NCBI GenBank assembly: GCA_964586655.1
Contig: CAZPGY010000009.1
Span: 1 to 64,000, forward strand
Reading direction: 5' to 3'
From: JAJYSO01 sp964586655
Lineage (GTDB): Bacteria > Bacteroidota > Bacteroidia > Flavobacteriales > Flavobacteriaceae
Length of the DNA: 64,000 nucleotides
The translations under genes were made by a program, and so were the position numbers. Each line of letters opens with the position of its first letter. The stretch's first letter is position 1. Below are positions 25,551-34,930 of the stretch, one piece after another. Below the pieces are notes generated by a model, which saw nothing but the letters and a program-made list of their open reading frames with translations, did not search any database and had not been told where the DNA came from.

Positions 25551-26363
25551 TTAATAGCGCAGGTATTTTTCTAAAGATGTGCCTTTTAGGATTTCTTGAA
25601 TGGTTTCCTGAATATGTTGAGGGAGTTCACTGATCCATTGGTTATCGGTTTTCTTGGTTCTATATACCCCGTAAGTGTCTTTCCCTCTTTTATTCCGGCT
25701 TGTTTTTATGAATTCTATAGTTTGATCTGCCATTTTTAGATTGCAGAAATCGAATATTTTTTGGACGCTTTTATTGGTTCGATTCAGTAAGTCATGATAG
25801 GTTATGAGGAAAAACCTGTCTGGATATTGGGATTTTAAATCCTGAAATAAATAGGCGACTTCTTTCCATTTTTCGAAACCGTTGAATTCTTCTGGTTTAC
25901 CACAATTTTTTTTGGGGGCATAACGCCATTCTTCTTCGGCTTTCCAACCTAATTCCTTCTTGAATTCACGCGGGGCTTTCAGCCAGGAATTGATAACACC
26001 GCAGGGATTTCTTATTAGGCCAATGACTTTTAAAGCCTTGTCCTGCCTTAACATATTTTGTAATAAATGATGATACCTTACCTCTTTATAGACAATTGTT
26101 GTTGGGCTTTGTTTAGTAAAAACCGGGACGATTTCCTTGTGTTTTTTGACACTCCTGTCTAAAAACTCATCTTTGGTGACAGCAATTTTTTCGAAAAATA
26201 GATGGATATCTTCAGTACTGGCATGCTCATCTAAATAATCTTTAAAGGCATAGGAGAAGAGCGGTTGATGTTTAAAAATAACATGAGGGTTGGAATCAAT
26301 TATCGCCCCCAGCCAATTGGAGCCCGATCGGGGTACGCTGTGTATGGCAATTCTTTTCTTCAT
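25551..26363 (-). CDS. Sulfotransferase family protein
   Basis: A 270-residue sulfotransferase. The PAPS 5'-loop is IHSVPRSGSNWLGAIID at the very N-terminus, and the 3'-phosphate site is KVIGLIRNPCGVINSWL. A late YRTKKTDNQWISELP segment replaces the common RPSRTT region. It is only distantly similar to the sulfotransferase at 22323, so the two probably modify different positions. Lies 20 bp after the ATP-grasp gene in the same transcript. Confidence 0.85.
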   Translation of the reverse strand: MKKRIAIHSVPRSGSNWLGAIIDSNPHVIFKHQPLFSYAFKDYLDEHASTEDIHLFFEKIAVTKDEFLDRSVKKHKEIVPVFTKQSPTTIVYKEVRYHHLLQNMLRQDKALKVIGLIRNPCGVINSWLKAPREFKKELGWKAEEEWRYAPKKNCGKPEEFNGFEKWKEVAYLFQDLKSQYPDRFFLITYHDLLNRTNKSVQKIFDFCNLKMADQTIEFIKTSRNKRGKDTYGVYRTKKTDNQWISELPQHIQETIQEILKGTSLEKYLRY

Positions 26364-26383
26364 AAAAACTGTGAAAAGTATTC

Positions 26384-27601
26384 TTACGGATTTACCTTTT
26401 GCTGTTTTTGAATATTGAGGATCAAATGCCGATCCATGTGATTGATAAGATTTATCATTTCCTTTTTATCCCGGTATTGCAATAATAAAATGCCTAACCT
26501 GTTAGCTGAGCTATCAAATTTTGAAACCCAATCGCCAAATTTAAAATTATAATGTTCATAGAGCAAGCAATCTTTAAGCTTTTGCGTTTTTTGCAGGCCA
26601 TTAATGATGCCGCTTTGTGGCGCATGAACTACATAGTGGGAGAAGAATTTCTTTTCACGATCTATGGAAAGGTCACTGATATCCTCTCCCATGGCAGCTT
26701 TAATACTGTATGAAATCATGTCGACACCAGTGCAATATTGGGTGAGTTCGGGTATCATATTCCCTCCGTTGCGAGCTCCTATTTCTATAATGTAGACTTT
26801 TTCATTCTTATCTACCAAGATATCAAAATTCACCCCTCCAGTTTTCATGCCGATTGCAGACAGGAGCTGTTCAACTTTTCGATGTACTTTTTTAATGATG
26901 TTAGAATTGTGCAAAGTCGGGACGCTGACTGCGCAAGGAAGCAGGGGATTTGTTTTTGAAAAATGAATATCGCCAAAACACCGAAACACCAATTTGCCCT
27001 TGTCTAAAAATCCATCACCGCCAATCTGGAATCCCTTTTTTTCAATGAATTCCTCTATAATAAGTTGTTTCGAACGGGAGAACTCGAGGGCAGTTTTAAA
27101 TTTTTCAGTGAAATCTTCATGGGGTTGAATCTTAAAAACCCCTTTGCTTCCCGAGGAATCGACGGGTTTAATTATGGCCGTCTGTTGAAGTTTGTTTAAA
27201 AAAGCTTGGGCCGCTTGGTAAGTTTCCACGGACTGTGCTTTTGGGGTCAAAAAATCATTTTCGACCATAAATTTTCGAAACAGGTCTTTTCGGGACATGG
27301 TTTTAACGGCCTGATAAGGGTTGGTCGGAAGTCCCAATTTTTCCGCTACAAAAGCCGCCGGTAAAGCTGCCGGATCTGATGCGTAAGCAAGAATTCCATC
27401 GATAGTCCTATTTTTTGCAAGCTCTAAAACTCCCGTTGTGTCGGTCGTACTGACATTGTGGTATTCATCAGAAAATTTGTGGCCGGGATTATCCGGAAGG
27501 TAATCACAGGTGATTACATAGTAGCCCATTTTTTTTGCCTTTTTGATGACCGATACCTGAATGTCTGACCCACCTAAGATTAATATTTTTTTCTTGTTCA
27601 T
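26384..27601 (-). CDS. ATP-grasp ligase of carbamoyl-phosphate-synthase-like type
   Basis: A 405-residue ATP-grasp enzyme. The N-terminal Rossmann-like preATP domain begins KILILGGSDIQVSVIKKAK. The ATP-grasp core includes AIIKPVDSSGSKGVFKI, LIIEEFIEKKGFQIGGDGF and the Mg-binding GGVNFDILVD...EIGARNGGNMIPEL. Such enzymes join a carboxylate to an amine through an acylphosphate, so this one may add an amino acid or another acid to an amino sugar in the glycan; this is inference. Its ATG overlaps the stop (TAATG) of a decayed sulfotransferase gene upstream, meaning its translation was once coupled to that gene. Confidence 0.85.
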   Translation of the reverse strand: MNKKKILILGGSDIQVSVIKKAKKMGYYVITCDYLPDNPGHKFSDEYHNVSTTDTTGVLELAKNRTIDGILAYASDPAALPAAFVAEKLGLPTNPYQAVKTMSRKDLFRKFMVENDFLTPKAQSVETYQAAQAFLNKLQQTAIIKPVDSSGSKGVFKIQPHEDFTEKFKTALEFSRSKQLIIEEFIEKKGFQIGGDGFLDKGKLVFRCFGDIHFSKTNPLLPCAVSVPTLHNSNIIKKVHRKVEQLLSAIGMKTGGVNFDILVDKNEKVYIIEIGARNGGNMIPELTQYCTGVDMISYSIKAAMGEDISDLSIDREKKFFSHYVVHAPQSGIINGLQKTQKLKDCLLYEHYNFKFGDWVSKFDSSANRLGILLLQYRDKKEMINLINHMDRHLILNIQKQQKVNP

Positions 27602-28130
27602 TAATGCGTATTTTTACAGTGTTGGAAATGATCAAATTGTTGAGATTCTTTAAGAATTTGATTTTTGTATGAAAATTTAGCACAATATAAGGTTTCAAAT
27701 CCTAATATTTGCATAATTTCCCGCCCTCTTTTCAATTCTTTTTTGTCTAGTTTTTCCATTTTCGATTTAAAACCTCGGGGTCTTTTGCATTTCATTTTTT
27801 TATATGTTTTAGAGGGACGATAAAGTGGTTTTTCTTACTCGGGAGGTTTTGGAATTCTAATGTATCCAAAACTTTCTTCAAATTCCTTATGCGGATCGAT
27901 GATTAAACGTTCATACACGACCAATTTATATTGATTCGTTGGTAAAAATGGAAAGAGTACGTGGTATTCTATACACCACTGGAACATTAAGCGCTTTTTG
28001 CAGTTTTGGCTGCTTCATAAGCAGTTTTTATGGAGGTTGGAAATAAGTCATAAAGTTTTTTTTGCCTGAGGAATGCGTCCTGCAGACCTTTTCTGTTTCC
28101 AAATTTCATGGCCAACCCTGAATTGATTAT
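27601..28130 (-). pseudogene. Decayed sulfotransferase gene (frameshift plus in-frame stop)
   Basis: Reading the minus strand from about 28130, one frame gives MKFGNRKGLQDAFLRQKK and LFPTSIKTAYEAAKTAK, then stops at 27987. The similarity continues in the next frame from 27987 as FQWCIEYHVLFPFLP and YKLVVYERLIIDPHKEFEE. After an in-frame TAA at 27835 the same frame goes on with KPLYRPSKTYKK and MEKLDKKELKRGREIMQILG to the stop at 27601. The series QWCIE, YE-L--DP, RPSKT and the final helix with FG/LGF is the C-terminal half of a PAPS sulfotransferase. The N-terminal half with the PAPS loop is gone. Basis: translation read directly; family from motif order. Confidence 0.72.
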
Positions 28131-28268
28131 TGAACCTTTTTTTAAGAAAGCGTGTTTTTGTCATTTAAAAATTATCTTTGAGTTGCAAAACCTCGAGACC
28201 TTAGCCGTATCTTTGTTCTGTATCCGGGCATCGTAGGGGCAACGTTAAATACAGGAGTAGTTTTCAAA

Positions 28269-30368
28269 CTAATCTTCAGCCCTCAACCATTCCGGATGAT
28301 TCAGGATGAGTTTGATTTTTCGGATGATGATGTCCACCTGGATCATCTGTGCCTCAATCTTCTTAAAGAAAATACTGACATCCCGATCTTTCCAGCTTTC
28401 AGAGATAACCCGAGAACCCAGACTAATGCGAACAACCCCGCTGGGTGTACCGTCTTTATAAGTGGCTTTAACCGGTTGACCGATGTGACAGGCCTGTTGA
28501 GCAATGTGCTTGTCTTCTTCATTAACGGTTTCCGTCCACCCTGCCAAATTACGGTTGAGCAAACGGTAAAGTCGGGTCAATTCTTCCCGACTCAAAACCT
28601 GATCTTCATATTTGACGAAAAAAGGAAAAATCGTTCTCCTGTTTTTAATCCGTTGTGGATCGGAATTGCGAATCAGACTGTCGTCATAATCGGGCAAGTG
28701 CTCCAGAAAACAGGAATTGTCAATGGCTTGCCGCACATGATTACAAAACATATCAGACCCTAAATATCGCAAGGAAAGCGGTATTTTGAAATAGCGGTTT
28801 ATTTCGGTTATGGCTGCATGCCAACGCATACTAATCCCCAAATTGATTCCTTCTGTAAGCGCTTCAGCCATGGCCCAATCTTCCGGCCATTCGTGTTTAT
28901 AGCAGTATTCATTCAGGCCTACAGGTATTTCTTGGGGCTCGTTTTTCCACTTTTCCTTCAAGGCGGCAGGAATGATTAAGGCTCCACAAAAAGGAGGGCC
29001 GGTAAAAAATTTGGAACCGGTAATGGTCATAATGCAATTGCGCTTGACATATTCACGAATGTCTGCTTGATCTATGCGCAATTGTGAGTTGTCAATAAGC
29101 ACCAGAAGATCTTCTTTAAATTCATGTTGAAGCTTTTTCAAACAGGGATCGCTGGGGGCATTGTAGCCCAGTTTGGATTGATTCATCACATGCAATACCG
29201 GTTGTTTATGATCTTTAACACACTGACGGACTGCTTCATAAACTTCTCGATCTACGCTATCCGGACTTTTTAGGAGTCCGTTTTTATTGCGCAGTTTGAT
29301 ATTGCGCACCTCCGCTTCTTTAAATCCGGAGATTAATTCTCCTTTTTCAACGCTGTTTCCATGGGCGGTTTTTCCTGAAAAATGCTGCCCTTGCAAGGCC
29401 AAAGGAACCCCACTTCCGGTTTCGTCAGAAGCTACAATTATATGAACAATCTTTTTGTCGTAAATAGATTGACAAATTCCGGCCACTTGCAATGAAATAT
29501 CAGTCCCTGAAGGGGCTAAAATCATAGCGGTGGAAGCCGGAAGGGATAAGGCCTTCTTTAGCTTCGATTTTATCTTTTTTGAGAAATCTGTTGCTGTGTG
29601 AAAGATCTTGCTCTTTAAGGCGGATTTGATCAGCAATTGACGCTGATTTTCACTTTGATTATAAGCTACGTTTGAAATGGAAGTGGCGGTAGAAGAGGCA
29701 AATGTAAAAGCCTTAGGCCGAGGAAAAGGACGACATTCATAAACATTTAAGAGCCTTTCTGAATCAACATTGAGTCGCAAATCACCTCCTGACATCAGCA
29801 GAGATTCTAAAGGACTGGCGAGTTGTTGTATCGCTTTTATCTTGTCAGACGCAATGGCTTTTTTAGGATAGTTTATACGATGAAATTTTTTAAGCTTTTC
29901 AAAATTGATTTCCTCCCATTTGTTCAAAGAGGTTTTTTTATTTCTGAATTGCTCAATAACTTCTCGAATTTCATGAGGAATAAGCTTGATAATATCTCCA
30001 TCTCGCAGCGGAGTGAGTTTATAAAATTTGGCCGTTGCATGGCAGGCCGCTAAATCACATATCCGCGAATCGATGGAATGGGAATCTTGATTTTTATACC
30101 AAATTTGCCATTCAAATCCGTAACGCAGGCACAGCAAGGCAGCAGCAGGATTTTCTAACAGGTTTTTACCCAGGTGTATGGCGTGACCGGGATTGATATA
30201 AAAACCGGGTTTTGAAGAGGGTTTTATAAAGATTCCGCCTACTTTGGGCAGGGTACTGGATCTACTTAAAATACGGATCAGTTGTTGTTTCTTTTCTCGG
30301 TCTTCCGTAGAATTATCACGGGTGATAAATTCAGCAAAAGACGAGTGAGGCATTATTGTTTCTTCCAT
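28269..30368 (-). CDS. Large PLP-dependent (aminotransferase-fold) protein of unknown reaction
   Basis: About 699 residues from MEETIMPHSS. The frame is open a further 22 codons, but that part matches a sulfotransferase tail fragment (see 30384-30458) and is rejected. Residues about 1-220 are a region I do not recognise. The rest looks like a fold-type I PLP enzyme: AMILAPSGTDISLQVAG (cofactor phosphate loop), HIIVASDETGSGVPLALQG, VLVLIDNSQLRIDQADIREY (Asp of the PLP site), and TITGSKFFTGPPFCGALIIP, in which the Lys of SKFF is the likely Schiff-base lysine. Its place next to a DegT aminotransferase and an ATP-grasp gene suggests synthesis of a modified amino sugar or amino-acid substituent; the substrate is unknown. 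Confidence 0.7.
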   Translation of the reverse strand: MEETIMPHSSFAEFITRDNSTEDREKKQQLIRILSRSSTLPKVGGIFIKPSSKPGFYINPGHAIHLGKNLLENPAAALLCLRYGFEWQIWYKNQDSHSIDSRICDLAACHATAKFYKLTPLRDGDIIKLIPHEIREVIEQFRNKKTSLNKWEEINFEKLKKFHRINYPKKAIASDKIKAIQQLASPLESLLMSGGDLRLNVDSERLLNVYECRPFPRPKAFTFASSTATSISNVAYNQSENQRQLLIKSALKSKIFHTATDFSKKIKSKLKKALSLPASTAMILAPSGTDISLQVAGICQSIYDKKIVHIIVASDETGSGVPLALQGQHFSGKTAHGNSVEKGELISGFKEAEVRNIKLRNKNGLLKSPDSVDREVYEAVRQCVKDHKQPVLHVMNQSKLGYNAPSDPCLKKLQHEFKEDLLVLIDNSQLRIDQADIREYVKRNCIMTITGSKFFTGPPFCGALIIPAALKEKWKNEPQEIPVGLNEYCYKHEWPEDWAMAEALTEGINLGISMRWHAAITEINRYFKIPLSLRYLGSDMFCNHVRQAIDNSCFLEHLPDYDDSLIRNSDPQRIKNRRTIFPFFVKYEDQVLSREELTRLYRLLNRNLAGWTETVNEEDKHIAQQACHIGQPVKATYKDGTPSGVVRISLGSRVISESWKDRDVSIFFKKIEAQMIQVDIIIRKIKLILNHPEWLRAED

Positions 30369-30383
30369 CTTGTTCTCACATAC

Positions 30384-30458
30384 TTTATTTTGCAGTAAAT
30401 ATAAGGTTTCAAAATCAAAACCTAATATTTTCAACTCTTTTCTAACTTTCTTAATAAA
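30384..30458 (-). pseudogene. Short sulfotransferase C-terminal fragment upstream of the PLP gene
   Basis: The minus strand encodes FIKKVRKELKILGFDFETLY. This parallels the tail of the decayed sulfotransferase (KRGREIMQILGFETLY at about 27685-27730), and the DNA is also alike (TATAAGGTTTCAAA and CCTAATATTT on the plus strand in both). It reads into the PLP gene frame. Best explained as the leftover 3' end of another sulfotransferase copy, lost by recombination. Confidence 0.5.
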
Positions 30459-30522
30459 TTATTCTACAACTCACGGTGATAATGATAAGCACTTCATAAA
30501 GATCAAATAGGTTGATAATGAG

Positions 30523-31596
30523 TTATATAGAATTTATTACTTCACAAATTTTAAAAACTTCTTCACGACTTAAATCATAATATAAGGGCAAACACAGTAT
30601 TCTTTGGGCAATATCCTCCGTAATCGGCATATGGGTTTCGGGCAGATAGGGAAGGACTTTGGCCAAAGAAGGATAAAAATAACGTCTCGGGAAAATTTGA
30701 TTTGCTTCCAATGCCGCTTTAATTGTTAACAAGGCTTCTTCGCTATCCAAGATTATGGGATAATAAGCATAGTTGACGCTGGCGTCAGGGTGCCATTCCG
30801 GTTTTCGATGAGATAAGTTCTTTAATTGTTGATCATAAGTAAGGCTCAATTCTTTTCGCTTTTGATGAATGACCCCAATATGATTGAGATTGGCCAGTCC
30901 CATGGCGGCGTGAAATTCAGAATTCTTACCGTTAATTCCCAGTTCGGCAAAATTTTCGGGGCCGTTAAACCCAAAATTCCGCATAAAAAATACCTTTTCC
31001 CGCAAGGCGTCATTCTTGGTAAAAACTAAGCCTCCCTCTCCGGAATGATACAACTTGGTGGCATGCAGACTGCAGATGGAGAGGTCGCCATAATTAAAAA
31101 TAGATTGTCCATTCAACTCAACCCCAAAAGTGTGAGCCCCATCATAAATTACTTTTAAATTGTGTTTATCGGCTATTTTTTGAATGGCTTCCACTTCACA
31201 AGGATTCCCATAGACATGGGTGGCTAATATACCGGTGGTTTGAGCTGTGATGGCGGCTTCAATTTTGGCGGGATCTATGTTTAGCGTCTTTTCATCGATA
31301 TCTACAAAAACGGGCCGACAGCTTTCCCAAACGATACTGCTGGTGGTGGCCACAAAAGAAAAAGGAGTGGTAATGACTTCGCCTTTGAGCTGTAAAGCCC
31401 GAATGCCCAATTGCAGGGCGATGGTGCCATTGGTAACAAACAGCGGTTTGGGGCTTTGCAGACGCTTTTGAAGCTTGTCTTCCAATCGCTCTGCCAAGGG
31501 ACCGCGGTTGGTCAGCCAATTGCTCTCCCAAATTTGATCAAGATATTTTTGATATTCCGATTGGGGAGGGAGGAAAGGTTTGGTAATGGGAATCAT
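30523..31596 (-). CDS. DegT/DnrJ/EryC1/StrS-family sugar aminotransferase
   Basis: A 357-residue PLP enzyme from MIPITKPFLPP, preceded by AAAGGAA 8 bp upstream; a 23-codon longer frame is less likely. Motifs: ESNWLTNRGPLAERLE, TNGTIALQLGIRAL, TPFSFVATTSSIVWE, VIYDGAHTFG (PLP Asp) and SLHATKLYHSGEGGLVF with the Schiff-base Lys. Members transfer an amino group from glutamate to a keto sugar nucleotide (for example QuiNAc4N-type or perosamine sugars) or act as 3-amino transferases. The partner dehydratase is not in this window. It lies between the flippase and the large PLP gene and probably shares their transcript. Confidence 0.92.
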   Translation of the reverse strand: MIPITKPFLPPQSEYQKYLDQIWESNWLTNRGPLAERLEDKLQKRLQSPKPLFVTNGTIALQLGIRALQLKGEVITTPFSFVATTSSIVWESCRPVFVDIDEKTLNIDPAKIEAAITAQTTGILATHVYGNPCEVEAIQKIADKHNLKVIYDGAHTFGVELNGQSIFNYGDLSICSLHATKLYHSGEGGLVFTKNDALREKVFFMRNFGFNGPENFAELGINGKNSEFHAAMGLANLNHIGVIHQKRKELSLTYDQQLKNLSHRKPEWHPDASVNYAYYPIILDSEEALLTIKAALEANQIFPRRYFYPSLAKVLPYLPETHMPITEDIAQRILCLPLYYDLSREEVFKICEVINSI

Positions 31597-31756
31597 AGGC
31601 CGTTGTTCCTTTAAAGAAGTTGATAATGGAATTAAATATAAACCGAAACCGGTTGCTTTTAGCAATTGATATTTATCTTTATTCAGGGCAAATATATTAG
31701 GAATAAATAATTTATAAGAGTTATTTTAATCTTGATTCTATTTTTGTGACAAACGC

Positions 31757-33199
31757 TTAAGGTTTTTTCTCCCGATAAATAGCAATCACCTCCTGATAAG
31801 GAGCAAATTTTGTCAGCCAGGCATAAAGCCAATACAAACCAACTCCGAGGACAACGCCTATAAAAATACGGCTCCAGTCGGCCAAACTCTGCAACCAAAA
31901 ATCAGTGAACCACACTATTCCGCCCACCACACTACTCAAAATTAAAATGGGGAAAATATCTTTAAGCTGCTCTTTAACCGGGTAATTGATAAATTTTCCG
32001 GAATAATAGCTGTTGATAAAATAAGCAACAACGGAGTTAATCGCTAAAAATGTAATCATGGCATAAACCCCCAAAGGGATGCTGATGACAATTCCTATAA
32101 TTAGAAATACTTTTTTTATAATTTGCAGCTTTAACACCAAATCGCTCCGTCCCTTTACATTTAGAATATTGATGTTATAGGCATTGAGTGGCATAAAAAT
32201 TCCTACCACGCAAAGCAGCCTAAAAAACGGAACCGCAGGCAACCATTTATCGGTCAATACAAAGCTAAATAAAGGTTCGGCCAAGACGCCGCCCAAAATC
32301 AAAAGCGGACACAACCAGAATAAAATTTGTTGAATAACCATTCGATAACCGCCTTTGAGCTTTTTGTTATCGTCTTGAATGGCCGAAAAAGCCGGGAAAG
32401 TCACTCCCGAAACTACGCTGGAAAGTGTTTGGGTCGGTAGATCGACCAGTTTTTTGGCGTAGTTGTATAATCCGAGCGTTCCCATGGGAAACAGTTTACC
32501 AATAAGCGTGGGGTAAATATTTCCAAAGACCGCTTGTATCATACCGGCAACCATCAAATTTCCGCCAAAAGAAAAAAGTTTTTTGGCTTTGGTCTTATTA
32601 AAAGAGGGGAGAGGCTGCCATTTGGAGTAAAACCACAATTGCACGGTATAAACCAAGCGCATTACCAGGCGTTGGGCAATGATGCTCCAAACCCCATAAC
32701 CGAGATAAGCCATTGCAATGGCAACCCCTCCCGAAATAAGCGTAGAAGGAACGTGAATGACAGTCAGGGTTTTAAACCGCATTTCCTTGGTCAGTTTGGT
32801 CTCTTGAACATAAGAAAAGGCATTGATTACAAAAATGATTCCGAGCACTCGAGCCAGGCCGGTCAAGATAGGCTGATCGTAGAATTGAGCAATCCACGGA
32901 GCACCGAAGAATAAAAGTGCGTATAGTAAAATGCTGATGGATAGATTGATATAAAACACAGCGGAATAATCCTCTTCATCCGGGTGTTTTTTTTGGATAA
33001 GGGCTTGTTTAAATCCGGCAATAGACAAGCATTGCGCAATGGCAATGAAAATAGCCAGGGAGGCGATCAAGCCAAAATCTTCCGGTGTAAGAATCCTGGC
33101 CAATAGAATGCTAACAACCAAATCAATACCTTTAGTTCCAATCTTCTGTACGGAAGACCAAAGTACACCGGTAATTGTTTTATCGCGTAGTGAAGACAT
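31757..33199 (-). CDS. Wzx-type polysaccharide flippase (MOP/PST family)
   Basis: A 480-residue protein with about 12-14 hydrophobic helices, starting SSLRDKTITGVLWSSVQKIG and DLVVSILLARILTPEDFG, the classic N-terminus of polysaccharide transporter (PST) family flippases. FSFGGNLMVAGMIQAVFGNIYPTLIGKLF in the middle is also typical; no enzymatic domain is seen. It should flip undecaprenyl-linked repeat units across the inner membrane. As the first gene on the minus strand after a divergent promoter region shared with mpl, it probably begins the 33.2 to 28.3 kb transcript. Confidence 0.92.
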   Translation of the reverse strand: MSSLRDKTITGVLWSSVQKIGTKGIDLVVSILLARILTPEDFGLIASLAIFIAIAQCLSIAGFKQALIQKKHPDEEDYSAVFYINLSISILLYALLFFGAPWIAQFYDQPILTGLARVLGIIFVINAFSYVQETKLTKEMRFKTLTVIHVPSTLISGGVAIAMAYLGYGVWSIIAQRLVMRLVYTVQLWFYSKWQPLPSFNKTKAKKLFSFGGNLMVAGMIQAVFGNIYPTLIGKLFPMGTLGLYNYAKKLVDLPTQTLSSVVSGVTFPAFSAIQDDNKKLKGGYRMVIQQILFWLCPLLILGGVLAEPLFSFVLTDKWLPAVPFFRLLCVVGIFMPLNAYNINILNVKGRSDLVLKLQIIKKVFLIIGIVISIPLGVYAMITFLAINSVVAYFINSYYSGKFINYPVKEQLKDIFPILILSSVVGGIVWFTDFWLQSLADWSRIFIGVVLGVGLYWLYAWLTKFAPYQEVIAIYREKKP

Positions 33200-33396
33200 T
33201 TATGGGGATATCAAATGCTGGGCAATCGCCATATTTAAACGCACAAATTTAGGCAATTCATACTGTATACCTTTTATTTTTGAATTAATTTCTGTCCGCT
33301 TGATGCACAATGTCAGGAAACAGCAGGCTACTTGACCGATTTTGTCAAAGGCACAAACTTATCCCGGTTGCCTATTCAAAAACCACCTCGGCTCGT

Positions 33397-33426
33397 TTGG
33401 AGATTATTCGATTAAGCTTACCTTTG
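33397..33426 (+). promoter_or_regulatory. Bacteroidota-type promoter of mpl
   Basis: TTG (33397-33399), a 19-nt spacer, then TACCTTTG (33419-33426): a perfect TTG-N19-TAnnTTTG match ending 22 bp before the mpl ATG. Confidence 0.7.
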
Positions 33427-33448
33427 AAAACTCATCAAAAAAAGACTT

Positions 33449-34801
33449 ATGCGTGTCCACTTTATTGCCATCGGTGGTAGTGCTATGCACAATTTGGCCC
33501 TGGCTTTACACCAAAAAGGAGAGCAAGTATCCGGAAGTGATGATACTATTTTTGAACCTTCAAAATCTCGCTTGAAAAAAGCCGGATTACTCCCCGATGA
33601 ATCGGGGTGGTTTCCTGAAAAAATTACAAGCAATGTCGATGCCATCATTTTGGGAATGCACGCCAAAAAAGATAATCCCGAACTGTTAAAAGCGCAGGAA
33701 CTCGGTTTAAAAATATATTCTTATCCCGAATTTATCTATGAGCAGAGCAAAGAAAAAACACGCGTAGTTATTGGAGGTTCTCATGGGAAAACCACCATTA
33801 CTGCTATGATTTTGCACGTTTTGCATTACCACGATAAAGCCGTAGATTTCATGGTAGGTGCTCAATTAGAAGGCTTTGACACCATGGTGCACCTGACGCA
33901 GGAAAATGATTTTATTCTGTTAGAGGGCGATGAATATCTGTCGTCTCCTACAGACCCGCGTCCAAAATTTCATTTGTATCAACCTAATATTGCCCTGCTC
34001 AGCGGTATCGCTTGGGACCATATTAATGTGTTTCCCACTGTTGAAGAATATGTAAAACAGTTTGAAATTTTTGTAGACACCATGACCCACGGCAGTGTAT
34101 TGGTATATAATGGAGAAGACAAAATCTTGGAAGGAATTGCCGAAAAAGCAACCAAACCCACCCGAAAACAAGCTTATTTCACCCCTGAATATAAGGTTGA
34201 AGACGGCGTGAGTCTGCTGGCCACCCCCGAAGGGGATATGCCCCTTGAAATTTTTGGACAACACAATTTGAATAATTTGGCGGGTGCCAAATGGATCTGC
34301 CAACTCATGGGGGTAGATGAAGCCGATTTTTATGAAGCCATAGCCGGTTTTAAAGGAGCTGCAAAGCGTCTGGAAAAAATTGTCGAAAATGAGGATACCG
34401 TAATATTTAAAGATTATGCCCACAGTCCTTCAAAGGTAAAAGCGACCACCCGAGCCGTTAAGCAGCAGTATCCCAATAAAAAATTATGGGCTTGTTTTGA
34501 ATTGCATACGTATAGCAGCCTAAACGCCGATTTTTTACAAGAATATCGAGACACCCTTCAGGCCGCAGATGAAGCCTTGGTGTTTTATTCGCCAGAAGCA
34601 GTCAAAATCAAACAATTGGAAGCCATTGAGGTGGAGCAAATCAAAACCGCTTTTCAACATCAAAATATTAGCGTTTATACCAATGCCGAAGCCTTTAAGG
34701 AGAAATTGAAAGCCGTAGATTTACACGATACCGTCCTGCTTCTCATGAGCAGTGGTAATTATGGAGGCTTGAATTTCGACGAACTTAAAACTTGGGTATA
34801 A
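33449..34801 (+). CDS. mpl: UDP-N-acetylmuramate:L-alanyl-gamma-D-glutamyl-meso-diaminopimelate ligase
   Basis: A 450-residue Mur ligase of the Mpl type, which recycles the murein tripeptide by joining it to UDP-MurNAc. The N-terminal UDP-binding domain has HFIAIGGSAMHNLALAL. The ATP-binding P-loop is VIGGSHGKTTITAM (about residue 107-120), and the central domain has LLEGDEYLSSPTDPRPKF and IAWDHINVFPTVEEY. The third domain has FKDYAHSPSKVKATT. The start HFIAIGG rather than the MurC-type N-terminus favours Mpl over MurC. Own promoter; followed 129 bp later by radC. Confidence 0.93.
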   Translation: MRVHFIAIGGSAMHNLALALHQKGEQVSGSDDTIFEPSKSRLKKAGLLPDESGWFPEKITSNVDAIILGMHAKKDNPELLKAQELGLKIYSYPEFIYEQSKEKTRVVIGGSHGKTTITAMILHVLHYHDKAVDFMVGAQLEGFDTMVHLTQENDFILLEGDEYLSSPTDPRPKFHLYQPNIALLSGIAWDHINVFPTVEEYVKQFEIFVDTMTHGSVLVYNGEDKILEGIAEKATKPTRKQAYFTPEYKVEDGVSLLATPEGDMPLEIFGQHNLNNLAGAKWICQLMGVDEADFYEAIAGFKGAAKRLEKIVENEDTVIFKDYAHSPSKVKATTRAVKQQYPNKKLWACFELHTYSSLNADFLQEYRDTLQAADEALVFYSPEAVKIKQLEAIEVEQIKTAFQHQNISVYTNAEAFKEKLKAVDLHDTVLLLMSSGNYGGLNFDELKTWV

Positions 34802-34930
34802 GCTACTCCATACTAAATAAAACCGCTCAAATACAATTTTTTCTGCTGTTGGAAGGAGGCGATTTTTATTCGAGCACGAGATTTTTACGCTTTTTTTGGG
34901 TATCTTTAACAAATCATAAGGCGGTTTATT

